Origin: Dehalococcoidia bacterium
Lineage (GTDB): Bacteria > Chloroflexota > Dehalococcoidia > Tepidiformales > Tepidiformaceae
Direction of reading: 5' to 3'
Length of the DNA stretch: 64,000 nucleotides
NCBI GenBank assembly: GCA_020850615.1
Contig: JADZEI010000011.1
Coordinates: forward strand, 115,552 to 179,551
Below, piece after piece: positions 26,524 to 35,141 of this stretch. Each line of letters begins with the position of its first letter. Positions within the stretch are counted from its first letter, which is position 1. Below the pieces are notes generated by a model. That model searched no databases, was not told where the DNA came from, and saw only the letters and a list, made by a program, of their open reading frames with translations. Both the position numbers and the translations under genes were made by a program.

Positions 26524-27366
26524 ATGCGCAGGACACTCGTCGCGACAACCGATGGCTCCGCGCGCTCGTTCTGCGTGTTTCCCCATGCCGCGCGCCTGGC
26601 GGACGCGTGCGGGCTGGAGCTGTGCGTCCTCCACGTGGTCGACGACACGGCGGACCGCACCGCGTTCCCGTCCGACGCGCCTTTTCGGACTGCCCGCCAG
26701 ATGGCCGAGGCCTACGAAAGCATCAGCGAGGAGCTGCGGCGGCTCGGCATCGAAGCCAGCATCGAGACGCAGGTCAAGCCCCCGGCGGTCCGAATGGACC
26801 AGGCACTGCTTGATGCCGCGGTGAACCTCGGCGCGGTCGCGCTGGCGATGGACTCGCGCGGGCAGGGCCTGGTGCGGACCGCGGTCGCAGGGAGCACGGC
26901 GCTGCGGGTCCTGGCGGAGTCGCACATGCCGGTGCTGATGACGGCGGGCATCGGGCCGCCCGAACCGAAGCCCGGGCCGTACGAAATCATGGCGTGCACC
27001 GACGGATCGGCACGAGCGGACGCCATCGGCCCGGCGCTCGCGCTCCTGTTCAGGGGAGCGAGCGCCTCGATCGCGGTGCTGCAGGTGGCGGACGAGGAAC
27101 CGGGGTTGGCGGGAGCGCTGGACGTCGCCGCGCATTTGCCGCGCTGGTTCGCGCCGGAGACGCCCGTGCGGACGGTCCGATACGGCGACCTGTCCGCCGC
27201 CCGGGGGACGGTCGCCGGCAACATCGCGGCCGCGGCGGCAGAAGCAGGCGTCGACGTGCTCGCGCTCGCCACGCGCGGGTTTCGCCTCTCCCACCGGATC
27301 GCCCGGGGAAGCACCGGGATCGCGGTGCTCGGGCAATCGCCGGTCCCCGTGCTCTTCGCGCATTGA
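26524..27366 (+). CDS. Universal stress protein, two USP domains
   Basis: 280 residues in two tandem USP folds. The first opens with TLVATTDGSARS and the second with EIMACTDGSARADAI. The end of each domain has the glycine-rich ATP-binding turn (AVAGSTALRVLAESHMPVLM and IARGSTGIAVLGQSPVPVLF, GxGxxS-like). ATG 26524 has GAGGAGG upstream. It sits between the antiporter and the calcium exchanger, and USP domains are often neighbours of such transporters. It ends six bases before the next gene. Confidence 0.9.
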   Translation: MRRTLVATTDGSARSFCVFPHAARLADACGLELCVLHVVDDTADRTAFPSDAPFRTARQMAEAYESISEELRRLGIEASIETQVKPPAVRMDQALLDAAVNLGAVALAMDSRGQGLVRTAVAGSTALRVLAESHMPVLMTAGIGPPEPKPGPYEIMACTDGSARADAIGPALALLFRGASASIAVLQVADEEPGLAGALDVAAHLPRWFAPETPVRTVRYGDLSAARGTVAGNIAAAAAEAGVDVLALATRGFRLSHRIARGSTGIAVLGQSPVPVLFAH

Positions 27367-27372
27367 GCGGGC

Positions 27373-28296
27373 ATGGCGGACGGCTTCATCCTTCTCGCGG
27401 GCATCCTCGCAGCGGCCGCCGGCGGTGAGCTGTTCGTCCGCGGGGCGGTTGGCCTTGCGGCATGGCTGCGCGTGCCTGCCGGGATCATCGGGGCGACCGT
27501 GGCGGCCTTCGCGACATCCGCGCCGGAGCTCTCGGTCGCGCTCAATGCGGCGTCGGCCGGGCAGCCCGAGATCAGCTTCGGCGATGTGCTCGGCAGCAAC
27601 GTCACGAACATCGCTCTCATCCTCGGGCTGGCGCTGCTCATCCTGCCCCTTGCCGCGTCGCGGCGGGATCTTCGGCGGGACCTGCCGGTCGCGCTGCTGG
27701 CGCCGGTGCTCACCGGCCTGCTGCTCGTCGACGGCCGCGTCGGGCGTATCGACGGGGCGGTGCTGCTCACCGTCTTCGTCATGTGGCTGGCGATCACGCT
27801 CCTCGAGGCGCGGCGGGCGCGTGACGCGACGCCGGCAGTCATCGGCGAGTCGAACCACGTGCGGGCGTGGCTCGCCTCGGCGGGCGGCCTGGTTCTGCTG
27901 CTCGTCGCCGGGCGGCTGATCGTCATCGCGGCCGAGGGCATTGGCGAAGACCTGGGGATCGATGCGTTCATCGTCGGTGCGACGATGGTCGCGGCGGGGA
28001 CGTCGACGCCGGAGCTGGCCACGACGGTCGTCGCCAGCCTCCGCGGCCATGCCGAGATTGGCGTGGGAACGGTGGTCGGCAGCAACGTGTTCAACAACCT
28101 GTTCATCGTCGGTATCACGGCGCTCATCGCACCGATCGGCGTCGAATGGCGCGAGGTAACCGTCGCGCTGGTGGCGAGCGTGCTGGTCCTGTTACTGGCG
28201 ATCCCGGGCCCGGCGGGCAGGCTGGGACGCCGGCGCGGCGGCGCCCTGGTGATGTGCTACGCGGTGTACGTGCTGGTCGTTATCCAATCCGCGTGA
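27373..28296 (+). CDS. Calcium/sodium antiporter (CaCA family)
   Basis: 307 residues, ten to eleven membrane segments with two alpha-repeats. The first is GATVAAFATSAPELSVALNA with GDVLGSNVTN. The second is GATMVAAGTSTPELATTVVA with GTVVGSNVFNNL. These glutamates and asparagines form the ion site. YrbG/MaX1-type; exports Ca2+ or exchanges Na+. Six bases after the USP gene, so likely one transcript. Confidence 0.93.
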   Translation: MADGFILLAGILAAAAGGELFVRGAVGLAAWLRVPAGIIGATVAAFATSAPELSVALNAASAGQPEISFGDVLGSNVTNIALILGLALLILPLAASRRDLRRDLPVALLAPVLTGLLLVDGRVGRIDGAVLLTVFVMWLAITLLEARRARDATPAVIGESNHVRAWLASAGGLVLLLVAGRLIVIAAEGIGEDLGIDAFIVGATMVAAGTSTPELATTVVASLRGHAEIGVGTVVGSNVFNNLFIVGITALIAPIGVEWREVTVALVASVLVLLLAIPGPAGRLGRRRGGALVMCYAVYVLVVIQSA

Positions 28297-28411
28297 GGGT
28301 CGGGGGGACGCTTCGCGCGCCGGGTTGGCAGTTCGCGGCGCCCGTGCCCACGCGCGGCGTCGCGGGCTGCCGCCCGGGTGGAGCGCGGTCTTCGTCGAGG
28401 GCGGCCGTCGC

Positions 28412-28669
28412 TCAGGGGTGCAACGCTTCGCGGCCCTTGGGCGTGAGGCACCAGAGCCGTGCCTGGCCTGGCCCGCAGGCGGGTTCGAGTGAGCAGCCGT
28501 GGCAGCAGCCGGAATCCGCCTCCAGCGTCGGCTGCGAGAGGTAGCCGGCCCTCACGAGCTCCCCGAGCATGGATTCGACGAGCCCGACGCTCACGCCCAT
28601 GCGCCGGGCGATCTCCCGTTCGGTGATCAGGGTGCCCTGCTCGGTCATCCGGAGAAGGTCGCGGAGCAT
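28412..28669 (-). CDS. feoC: FeoC-like transcriptional regulator
   Basis: 85 residues. An N-terminal winged helix (LRMTEQGTLITEREIARRMG, VSVGLVESMLGELVRAGYL) is followed by a cysteine cluster (CCHGCSLEPACG, later LWC) of the FeoC type that binds an Fe-S cluster. One base separates it from feoB. It probably modulates FeoB stability or expression. Confidence 0.85.
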   Translation of the reverse strand: MLRDLLRMTEQGTLITEREIARRMGVSVGLVESMLGELVRAGYLSQPTLEADSGCCHGCSLEPACGPGQARLWCLTPKGREALHP

Positions 28670-28670
28670 G

Positions 28671-30719
28671 TCAGCCTCCCAGCGCGGCGGCCACGTGGTA
28701 GACGACGATCCCGCCCGCGAGGGCGACCCCGAGGCAGAGCCCGGAGGAGATCAGGGTCCAGGTCCAGCTGCCCATTTCGCGCCGCATGACAGCGACGGTG
28801 GCCATGCAGGGGATGAACAGCATGGTAACGGTCAGGAAGCTGAGCGCCTGGGCGGCGGAGAGCTCGCTGCGGAGGATGTCGCGAAGGCCCGCGTCGTCCT
28901 CGCCGGCGCCGAAGAGGACGCCGAGGGTGGCGATCGCGTTTTCCTTGGCGGGGAAGCTGGTGAGGACGGCGACGATCGAGCGCCAGTCGAGCCCCATGAG
29001 CTGCCCAACGGGCTCGACGAGCTGGCCGAAGCGGCCGAGCACGCTCTCTTCGATCCCGGAGCCGGGGTAGCTGGAGAGTACCCAGACGACGATCGAGACG
29101 AGGACGATGACGATCGCCGCCTTCTGCACGAACTCGATCACGTTGTTCCAGATGAACAGGCCAATCGTGCGGGCGTTGGGGACGTGGTAGACGGGCAGCT
29201 CCATGATCAGGGCGGTGCGGCCTCCCTTGAAGGCGAAGCTGCTCAGGGCGAGCCCGATCACGGCGAGGATGACGAGGTTGAGCGCAACAAGCCCCACCGC
29301 GACGAGGGGCGCCCAGGCCCCGAAGAAGACGGGCGTGAGGAACGCGAGGACGGCGAAGCGCGCGGCACAGGGGACGAACGGTGCCACCATGATCGTGGTC
29401 AGGCGGCTGGACCGTGATTCGAGGATCCGGGCGCCCATGACCGACGGGACGTTGCAGCCGAACCCGAGCACGAGCGGGAGGACGCTCTTGCCGTGGAGCC
29501 CGACCAGGTGCATGAAGCGGTCCATGACGTAGGCCGCGCGCGCCATGTAGCCGGTGTCTTCGAGGACGCCGAGGGCGAGGAAGAAGAGGATGAGCAGGGG
29601 GACGAAGGTGAGCACGGTGCCCGCACCGGCCAGCACTCCATCGCCGATCAGCCCGACGAGCCAGCCGGGCAGGAACGACTGGTCGCGCAGCCAATCGCCC
29701 GCGCGGACGACGATGTTCGTGTCGAGCCAGTCCTGGACGGGGGTGGCGATGGTGAAGGTGAACCAGTACACGGCGCCGAACACGAGGAGGAGGATGGGCA
29801 GGCCGAAGAGCGGATGCGCGGCGGCACGGTCGATCCGCTCTGTGAGATGGAGGGCGACCGAATCCGGGCGCGCCGTCGCCCGGGTCGTCACGCCATCGAT
29901 CCAGCGGTAGCGTGCGCCGGCTATCTCGAGGACGGCGTCGGGGTGCGCGGTCAGCTGCTGGCTCACGGCGAGCCAGCCGGACTCGCCCAGGAGGCCGCGC
30001 GCGAGCTCCGTGACCTGGGCGTCCCCTTCGAGCAGCTTCGCCGCGGCCCAGTCGGCGGGGTAGCCGGCGGGGATGACCGGCGCAAGCGAGGCCGTGAGGT
30101 TCGCCAGCACCTCCCGGTGCTGTTCGGGCACGGCGGGCGGTCGCGGCCGGAATTCGGACGGGTCCTCCGCCAGCGCGATGACTTTCGCAAGCAGGGTATT
30201 GATGCCCTTGCCGCGACTGGCCATGAGGGGTATGACCGGTACGCCGAGCTCCTCTTCGAGGGCCGCTACGTCGACGTGGATCCCCTCCTTCTCGGCGATG
30301 TCCATCATGTTGAGGGCGAGGACGACGGGGACGCGCAGGGCGAGCAACTCGGAGAGCAGGTAGAGGCTGCGATCGAGTGCGACGACGTTTGCGACGAGCA
30401 CCACGACCTGGGGCTTCTCGAACAGGATGAAGTCGCGCGAGACCTGCTCTTCCGGCGAATGGGCGGTCAGACCATAGGAACCGGGGAGGTCGACGATGTC
30501 GATGCGGGTCCCGTCGCGACGGGCGACGCCGGTGCGCTTCTCGATGGTCTTCCCGGGCCAGTTGCCGGTGTGCTGGCGGAGGCCGGTGAGGTGATTGAAC
30601 ACCGTGGACTTGCCCGTGTTAGGTTGCCCGGCGAGGCCCACCAGGATGCGGCTGTGGTCGCGGCGAAGAAGGCCCTTTCGGTGGCTGTGTGGTTGCTCCG
30701 CCGCGACATCCCGTGACAT
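28671..30719 (-). CDS. feoB: Ferrous iron transport protein B
   Basis: 682 residues. GTP-gated Fe(II) importer of the cytoplasmic membrane. The N-terminal G domain has GLAGQPNTGKSTVFNHLTG (G1), DLPGSYGL (G3) and LNMMD (G4), about residues 30-180. The membrane domain has two Gate motifs (GFGCNVPSVMGARIL and FVPCAARFAVLAFL). Normal length. Operon order feoA-feoB-feoC on the minus strand with 1-4 base gaps. Confidence 0.95.
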   Translation of the reverse strand: MSRDVAAEQPHSHRKGLLRRDHSRILVGLAGQPNTGKSTVFNHLTGLRQHTGNWPGKTIEKRTGVARRDGTRIDIVDLPGSYGLTAHSPEEQVSRDFILFEKPQVVVLVANVVALDRSLYLLSELLALRVPVVLALNMMDIAEKEGIHVDVAALEEELGVPVIPLMASRGKGINTLLAKVIALAEDPSEFRPRPPAVPEQHREVLANLTASLAPVIPAGYPADWAAAKLLEGDAQVTELARGLLGESGWLAVSQQLTAHPDAVLEIAGARYRWIDGVTTRATARPDSVALHLTERIDRAAAHPLFGLPILLLVFGAVYWFTFTIATPVQDWLDTNIVVRAGDWLRDQSFLPGWLVGLIGDGVLAGAGTVLTFVPLLILFFLALGVLEDTGYMARAAYVMDRFMHLVGLHGKSVLPLVLGFGCNVPSVMGARILESRSSRLTTIMVAPFVPCAARFAVLAFLTPVFFGAWAPLVAVGLVALNLVILAVIGLALSSFAFKGGRTALIMELPVYHVPNARTIGLFIWNNVIEFVQKAAIVIVLVSIVVWVLSSYPGSGIEESVLGRFGQLVEPVGQLMGLDWRSIVAVLTSFPAKENAIATLGVLFGAGEDDAGLRDILRSELSAAQALSFLTVTMLFIPCMATVAVMRREMGSWTWTLISSGLCLGVALAGGIVVYHVAAALGG

Positions 30720-30723
30720 GGGC

Positions 30724-30990
30724 TCAGTCTTCGGGTGGCTCGTTTGCCGGCCGCCGGGCACGTGCGACCAGCACGCTGCTGGCGAGGCGCCGTTCGAGGG
30801 CGATGCGGGAATGCCGGACCTTGACGATCAGCGGGCCGTTGCCGCGGTTCTGGAGCATGCCGACGTTCGTACCGAGCGAGAAGCCAAGGGATGCGAGCCG
30901 CCCGATCACCGCGGCTTCGAGCTGGAGCTGATGGACGGTCCCGCGGTCTCCGTGGGCGAGCTGCGAGAGTGGTACGACCCCATCGTTCAT
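30724..30990 (-). CDS. feoA: Ferrous iron transport protein A
   Basis: 88 residues, SH3-like. VPLSQLAHGDRGTVHQLQ and RLASLGFSLGTNVGMLQN, then GPLIVKVRHSRIALERRLAS, are the FeoA blocks. ATG 30990 gives the usual length; longer frames add Cys/Arg-rich residues. Four bases upstream of feoB. Usually interacts with the FeoB G domain. Confidence 0.9.
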   Translation of the reverse strand: MNDGVVPLSQLAHGDRGTVHQLQLEAAVIGRLASLGFSLGTNVGMLQNRGNGPLIVKVRHSRIALERRLASSVLVARARRPANEPPED

Positions 30991-31357
30991 CGAGTGACCT
31001 CGCTGTCGGTGTCCGCCGGGAGGGCGGCAGCGCCGGGGGCAGGCGATGACGACCCCGCTTCGGACGCTGATCGGCGGCATACCCAGCCCGGCATGTAACG
31101 GTATCGCGCGACCCGGGCGGCAAAGGAAGCGCTGTTGGACCCAACAACATGACCCCGTTGAGCCCATTTACCCCAGCACAATCCATTAATTAGCCGTGCC
31201 AAATGCAGCGCGATCGGCTGGCCTACCTGTTCCTGCCGCCCGCGGCGGACGGGGCGAGACCGAGTCTGGTGGCTGTGGCCCGCCTCAAGGGGCGCTGGTC
31301 GCGGTAGAAGGGTGCGAAGTGTTCCGCGCCGTCCGTTGAGTCAGTGGTTCACGCCGC
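30991..31357. other. feoABC upstream region, no gene seen
   Basis: About 370 bases between feoA and the DUF1989 gene. Apart from the palindrome at 31133-31146, I see no gene. A 34-codon open frame from an ATG at 31203 has no family features. The feo promoter is probably here. Confidence 0.5.
31133..31146. promoter_or_regulatory. Candidate operator upstream of feoA
   Basis: TGTTGG-AC-CCAACA is a perfect 6-bp inverted repeat with a 2-base spacer, 143 bases upstream of feoA. It could bind an iron-responsive regulator, but it does not match a Fur or DtxR box that I know. Confidence 0.35.
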
Positions 31358-31948
31358 TCACCCAGGACGGGAGTTCAGCAGAACATCGATGGGCTTGAAG
31401 CTGCCGTTGTTCGTGAGTTCGGCCGAGCAAGCGGTGACGCCAACCACGACGTCGGCCAGCACGCGCAGCGTCAATCGATCGCCGGGCCGGACGGCTGGCG
31501 GTTGAACCGAGAGCCGCCCGTCTCTGTCCACCTGGACGTTCATGAACACGTTGAACGCCGTCGGGACCTGGTCAGGCTCGATACCAAACGGTCTGAGCGC
31601 GGCGACGAGGTTTTCGAAGCAGCTCGGGTGCGGGCTCTCGACGCCGTACAAGCGCCGGAACATCTCGGGGCTGCACGGCGCGAGGAGGAAGTCGTTTTGC
31701 CCGACCGTATCCTCGACGATCTCGAGCATTGGGCGGCTCCGATTGGAGAAGAGCACGTCCCCAGTGGAGAGGCGGATGGAACTCGCATAATCGAAGGTGC
31801 GGCCCGCCGAGAGCCATTCGCGCCGTTCCTCGCCGAACGCGACCAGGTCAGCCACCTGTTCGCCTTCGGGGGCCGAGAGCGTCAACGTCGCGCCCGCTGG
31901 GACCACGAAGGCGATGCCAGCCTGGGGCGCGATCCGCGTCAGACTCAC
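31358..31948 (-). CDS. DUF1989 (urea carboxylase-associated) protein
   Basis: 196 residues from GTG 31948, whose GTGA overlaps the upstream stop by four bases. DUF1989 blocks are GDVLFSNRSRPMLEIVEDTVG and NDFLLAPCSPEMF, ending with DVVVGVTACS. Function in the family is unresolved; members lie in urea or guanidine carboxylase operons and beside YqcI/YcgG genes. Coupling to the N-oxygenase-like gene here points to a nitrogen-oxidation step. Confidence 0.85.
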   Translation of the reverse strand: MSLTRIAPQAGIAFVVPAGATLTLSAPEGEQVADLVAFGEERREWLSAGRTFDYASSIRLSTGDVLFSNRSRPMLEIVEDTVGQNDFLLAPCSPEMFRRLYGVESPHPSCFENLVAALRPFGIEPDQVPTAFNVFMNVQVDRDGRLSVQPPAVRPGDRLTLRVLADVVVGVTACSAELTNNGSFKPIDVLLNSRPG

Positions 31949-32790
31949 TCTGCACACCCCGCACCGTCGAAGGAGACCGGGCAGCGCCAATTGTCGCTGA
32001 CCTTTCGGCCGGCGTACTGGCGCGCTTCGCTATGACTCCCGTAGTCAGCGAGCATCGCGTTCGGCTCGCCGTGCAGCGCAGTATCCCGCTCGCGGATCGT
32101 GTCGCGTATGCGCTCAAAGCGCCGCTCCTCGCGAAGACGTTCGAATTGATGATGGTCGTTGAAAACGAGCGTGGGCCACGGGAAGCGCCGGGCCCATCGG
32201 CGACTCGACGGCGAGAGCCCGACGACGAAGAAGGGATTGCCGGCGAAGCTGAAACTGAACCCGGCCTCAGCGGGATCGCTACTCACCTCCTCGCTCCAGG
32301 AGAAGTGCTGCCGATCGAGGCAGTGAAGGCCGTGCAGCTGCTTCCAGAGCAGCGTTTCGAACGGCTTCGGGGTCCTCGGCTTGGGCTCCTTGAAGCAGGC
32401 GATGAAGCTCACGAACTCGCCCTCGATCGTCGCCATTTCCTCGACGAAGGTCGCCAGGTCATAGGCGAGGCCGTGCGTCGATCCCTCACTGGCCAGCTCG
32501 TCGTAGAGCGCGAATCGGTAGCTGTGCTGGTTCATGATCGACTTGGCTCCGACACATGGGAAGTCGGGGTCGTGAAGCACTGCGCGGAGTGCTGAGTGAA
32601 CTTCCACGGCCATCCGCTCGGGTTCGCCCCTCGGCGAGGCGAGTGCGCCATCGACGATACGGTGGTGGCTGGTGTTGTCCCGGGCCAGCGGTGAATCGAA
32701 CGCTTCGGCAGCTGCCCGACCCCGTCCGCGGTTTGTGTTTTCCATATCGAAAGAATAGCCGCCGGGCACCGCGAGCCAATCACGAGCCAT
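31945..32790 (-). CDS. YqcI/YcgG family (GntA-like heme-dependent N-oxygenase)
   Basis: 281 residues; an in-frame ATG at 32745 would shorten it by 15. Family blocks are clear: FSFAGNPFFVVGLSPSSRRW, FPWPTLVFNDHHQFERLRE and the C-terminal ERDTALHGEPNAMLADYG with NWRCP. GntA is the known member; it N-hydroxylates enduracididine in guanitoxin synthesis using heme. Substrate here is unknown. First gene of a coupled pair with DUF1989. Confidence 0.8.
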   Translation of the reverse strand: MARDWLAVPGGYSFDMENTNRGRGRAAAEAFDSPLARDNTSHHRIVDGALASPRGEPERMAVEVHSALRAVLHDPDFPCVGAKSIMNQHSYRFALYDELASEGSTHGLAYDLATFVEEMATIEGEFVSFIACFKEPKPRTPKPFETLLWKQLHGLHCLDRQHFSWSEEVSSDPAEAGFSFSFAGNPFFVVGLSPSSRRWARRFPWPTLVFNDHHQFERLREERRFERIRDTIRERDTALHGEPNAMLADYGSHSEARQYAGRKVSDNWRCPVSFDGAGCAE

Positions 32791-33179
32791 AGCGGGCCGC
32801 TCGCAATGTGGTTTCGGGCGGCGAAGCCTGCGTCGTGCCGTGAAGGAAGCAATGGGGCCAGTTCGCCGGTCGACCAGCTCCGGAGGGGCCGTCTCACCGA
32901 GACCGCGGAAGATGAGGGCAGCGCCTGCCTTTCCGCCAGCGGAGCGCTCTCGCGGGCGGCGTGCGGCTCGACTCGGCCGGGCTCGCGAACGCTGCTACCT
33001 CAGCGAAGAGTCGATGAAGCTGCTGTTCGCCCGTGCTCTCGCACGACCATCTTCCGGGGAGGTCTCGAGCACGCGCTTCCGCTCGCCGTTCGACACGCGC
33101 TGAGATGGCGGCCGAAGCCGCTGTTTGGCCACGACGGCGCCGCTGCTACACCACCCGACGAGACGTGATCGAGGCGCCG
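32791..33179. other. Intergenic stretch, no gene seen
   Basis: About 390 GC-rich bases between the N-oxygenase-like gene and the ABC permease. Open frames exist on both strands but none has recognisable protein features. Confidence 0.5.
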
Positions 33180-34007
33180 CTACGCGTCCCGCCGCACGAG
33201 GGAGACGTACGCCGCGCCGATGAACGCGGCGACCCAGGTGATCACGATCGCCGCACCGATTGCTGGATCCGAGTACATCGGCTCGTCGTTGATGTGGCTG
33301 AGCACGAGGCTGTCCACGCCCGCGCCCGGAAGCAGGCTGAACACATTTGCCTGCCACCACGGCGGGAAGAACCCCACCAGGAAGGCCGGCAACCAGAGCA
33401 GTGCGAGCACGGATGTGATAGCTCCGGCGGTGTTCCGCAGGATGACGCCGAGCGCCATGCCGATGACGGGAAAGACTGGCATCAGCGCCGCAGTGCCAAG
33501 CACTGTCAGCTGGGCATCGGGGTCGCCGAGGTCTGCGTTGGGCAGGCCGGATGCACCGAACACCGCCTGGCCCACGAAGAACATCCCCAGCACGGTCACC
33601 AGGCCGAACACCAGCGTGACCGGGGTGAGTAGTGCGAGCTTGGCCCAGAACACGCGGCCGCGCTTCGGGGTGGCCGTCAGCGTGAGTTGGGTCATGCCGC
33701 TCGAGTACTCGCCGGAGACGGCCATGACTCCGAACACCGCCGAGATCGTCAGCGCAAAGAGGTTCCCGACAAGCGACCACATGATCGGTCCGAAGCCCGC
33801 GACCGACTCGTCGTCGATGCTGCCCACCGCCAGGCTGACCAGCGCGGTCATCGCGATGGAGAGCGTGACGCCGAGGCCGAGCGTGATGTAGGTGGAGCGG
33901 AGGGTGGTGAGCTTGATCCACTCAGATGCCAGCGTGTCCCTGAACCCTGCCGCCGGTGCGTCCGACACGACCGTGGCCGTGGAAGTCATCGTTTCCGTCG
34001 TCATCAT
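33180..34007 (-). CDS. ABC-2 type transporter permease
   Basis: 275 residues with six membrane segments. DTLASEWIKLTTLRSTYITL at the start and SAVFGVMAVSGEYSSGMTQLTL after the first loop are typical of actinobacterial drug-export ABC-2 permeases. Overlaps the upstream ATPase gene by four bases (ATGA). Substrate unknown; exporters beside two-component genes commonly move peptides or antibiotics. Confidence 0.85.
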   Translation of the reverse strand: MMTTETMTSTATVVSDAPAAGFRDTLASEWIKLTTLRSTYITLGLGVTLSIAMTALVSLAVGSIDDESVAGFGPIMWSLVGNLFALTISAVFGVMAVSGEYSSGMTQLTLTATPKRGRVFWAKLALLTPVTLVFGLVTVLGMFFVGQAVFGASGLPNADLGDPDAQLTVLGTAALMPVFPVIGMALGVILRNTAGAITSVLALLWLPAFLVGFFPPWWQANVFSLLPGAGVDSLVLSHINDEPMYSDPAIGAAIVITWVAAFIGAAYVSLVRRDA

Positions 34008-34957
34008 CTTGTCTCCGTTCCCGCGAGCGCCCGCGCCATTTCGACGACCGCGCCCTGCGTCCCCGCCTGGTACTCCTGGCTTCCCTCGGTCAGTTCCATG
34101 AACGCTGCTTCGAGGCTGGCCCGGCGGGGCGTGAGCTCATAGAGAGCGAGGCCGTAGTCCGCTGCCAGGCTGCCGATCTGCACCGCGTCCATGCCAGTGA
34201 CCGTCAGCGCCTCGTCGGCGCTCGTGACCGCCGCCCCCGCCCGCATGAGCAGCGGGGCGAGGTCCGCCGCCCGCGGTGAGACGACGCGGACATGGCTGCG
34301 CGTGCTGCGCTGGGTGAACTCGGCGATGCTGGTGTCCGCGATGAGGCGCCCGCGGCCGATCACGATGACGTGGTCCGCGGTCTCCTCCATCTCGCTCATC
34401 AGGTGGCTGGAGAGGAAGACCGTCCTGCCCTCGGCGGCCAGTCGCTGCAGGAGCGAGCGGATCCAACGGATGCCCTCAGGATCGAGTCCGTTCACCGGCT
34501 CGTCGAAGAGCAGGACGCGCGGGTCGCCGAGCAGCGCGGTGGCGATACCCAGCCGCTGTGACATCCCGAGCGAGAAGTCACCGGTCTTCCGGCCTGCGAC
34601 ATCCTGAAGGCCGACCAGCTCGAGGACCTCATCGACGCGATTGGCAGGCAGGCCGCCGGCTCTTGCGACCCACGACAGATGCTGCCGCGCGGTCCGGCCA
34701 CCCTGGATCGCCTTCGCATCCAGCAGCGCGCCGACCTCGTGCAGCGGCGCCTCGAGCTCGTGGTACGGGCGACCGTGCACTGTCACCGAGCCCGACGTCG
34801 GGCGGTCGAGCCCGAGGATCATGCGCATCGTCGTCGTCTTGCCCGCGCCGTTCGGTCCGAGGAACCCGGTGACCATTCCCGGCTGCACCGCGAACGACAG
34901 GTGATCGACGGCGATGGCATCGCCATATCGCTTCGTGACATCGTTGACCTCGATCAC
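34004..34957 (-). CDS. ABC transporter ATP-binding protein
   Basis: 317 residues from a GTG start. Walker A GPNGAGKTT, ABC signature-like FSLGMSQRLG, Walker B VLLFDEPVNGLD and switch His in SSHLMSE. The C-terminal ~90 residues (LRVVSPRAADLAPLL region) are the extra domain found in drug-export ATPases of the DrrA/BcrA type. Coupled with the permease; divergent from the kinase gene 185 bases away. Confidence 0.9.
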   Translation of the reverse strand: MIEVNDVTKRYGDAIAVDHLSFAVQPGMVTGFLGPNGAGKTTTMRMILGLDRPTSGSVTVHGRPYHELEAPLHEVGALLDAKAIQGGRTARQHLSWVARAGGLPANRVDEVLELVGLQDVAGRKTGDFSLGMSQRLGIATALLGDPRVLLFDEPVNGLDPEGIRWIRSLLQRLAAEGRTVFLSSHLMSEMEETADHVIVIGRGRLIADTSIAEFTQRSTRSHVRVVSPRAADLAPLLMRAGAAVTSADEALTVTGMDAVQIGSLAADYGLALYELTPRRASLEAAFMELTEGSQEYQAGTQGAVVEMARALAGTETR

Positions 34958-35141
34958 GAGGTCGCCTCGTGGAACATCTTTCTGCCTCCCTGGCGCTTGT
35001 CTGCTTCCGTGTCGCTACGATGCGCGAACGGGACGGGCGCCACATCGGGATCGCGGTCAGACTCCTACCAGCCGAACGGCTACGATGCGTCTCAGCCGAT
35101 CGGCTGGTTCGCTTCCGCGGGCACGTCCGTAGACTGCGGTC

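Noticed and set aside
31203..31307. 34-codon open frame upstream of the DUF1989 gene
   Set aside because: No ribosome site, no family features, and length expected by chance at this GC.
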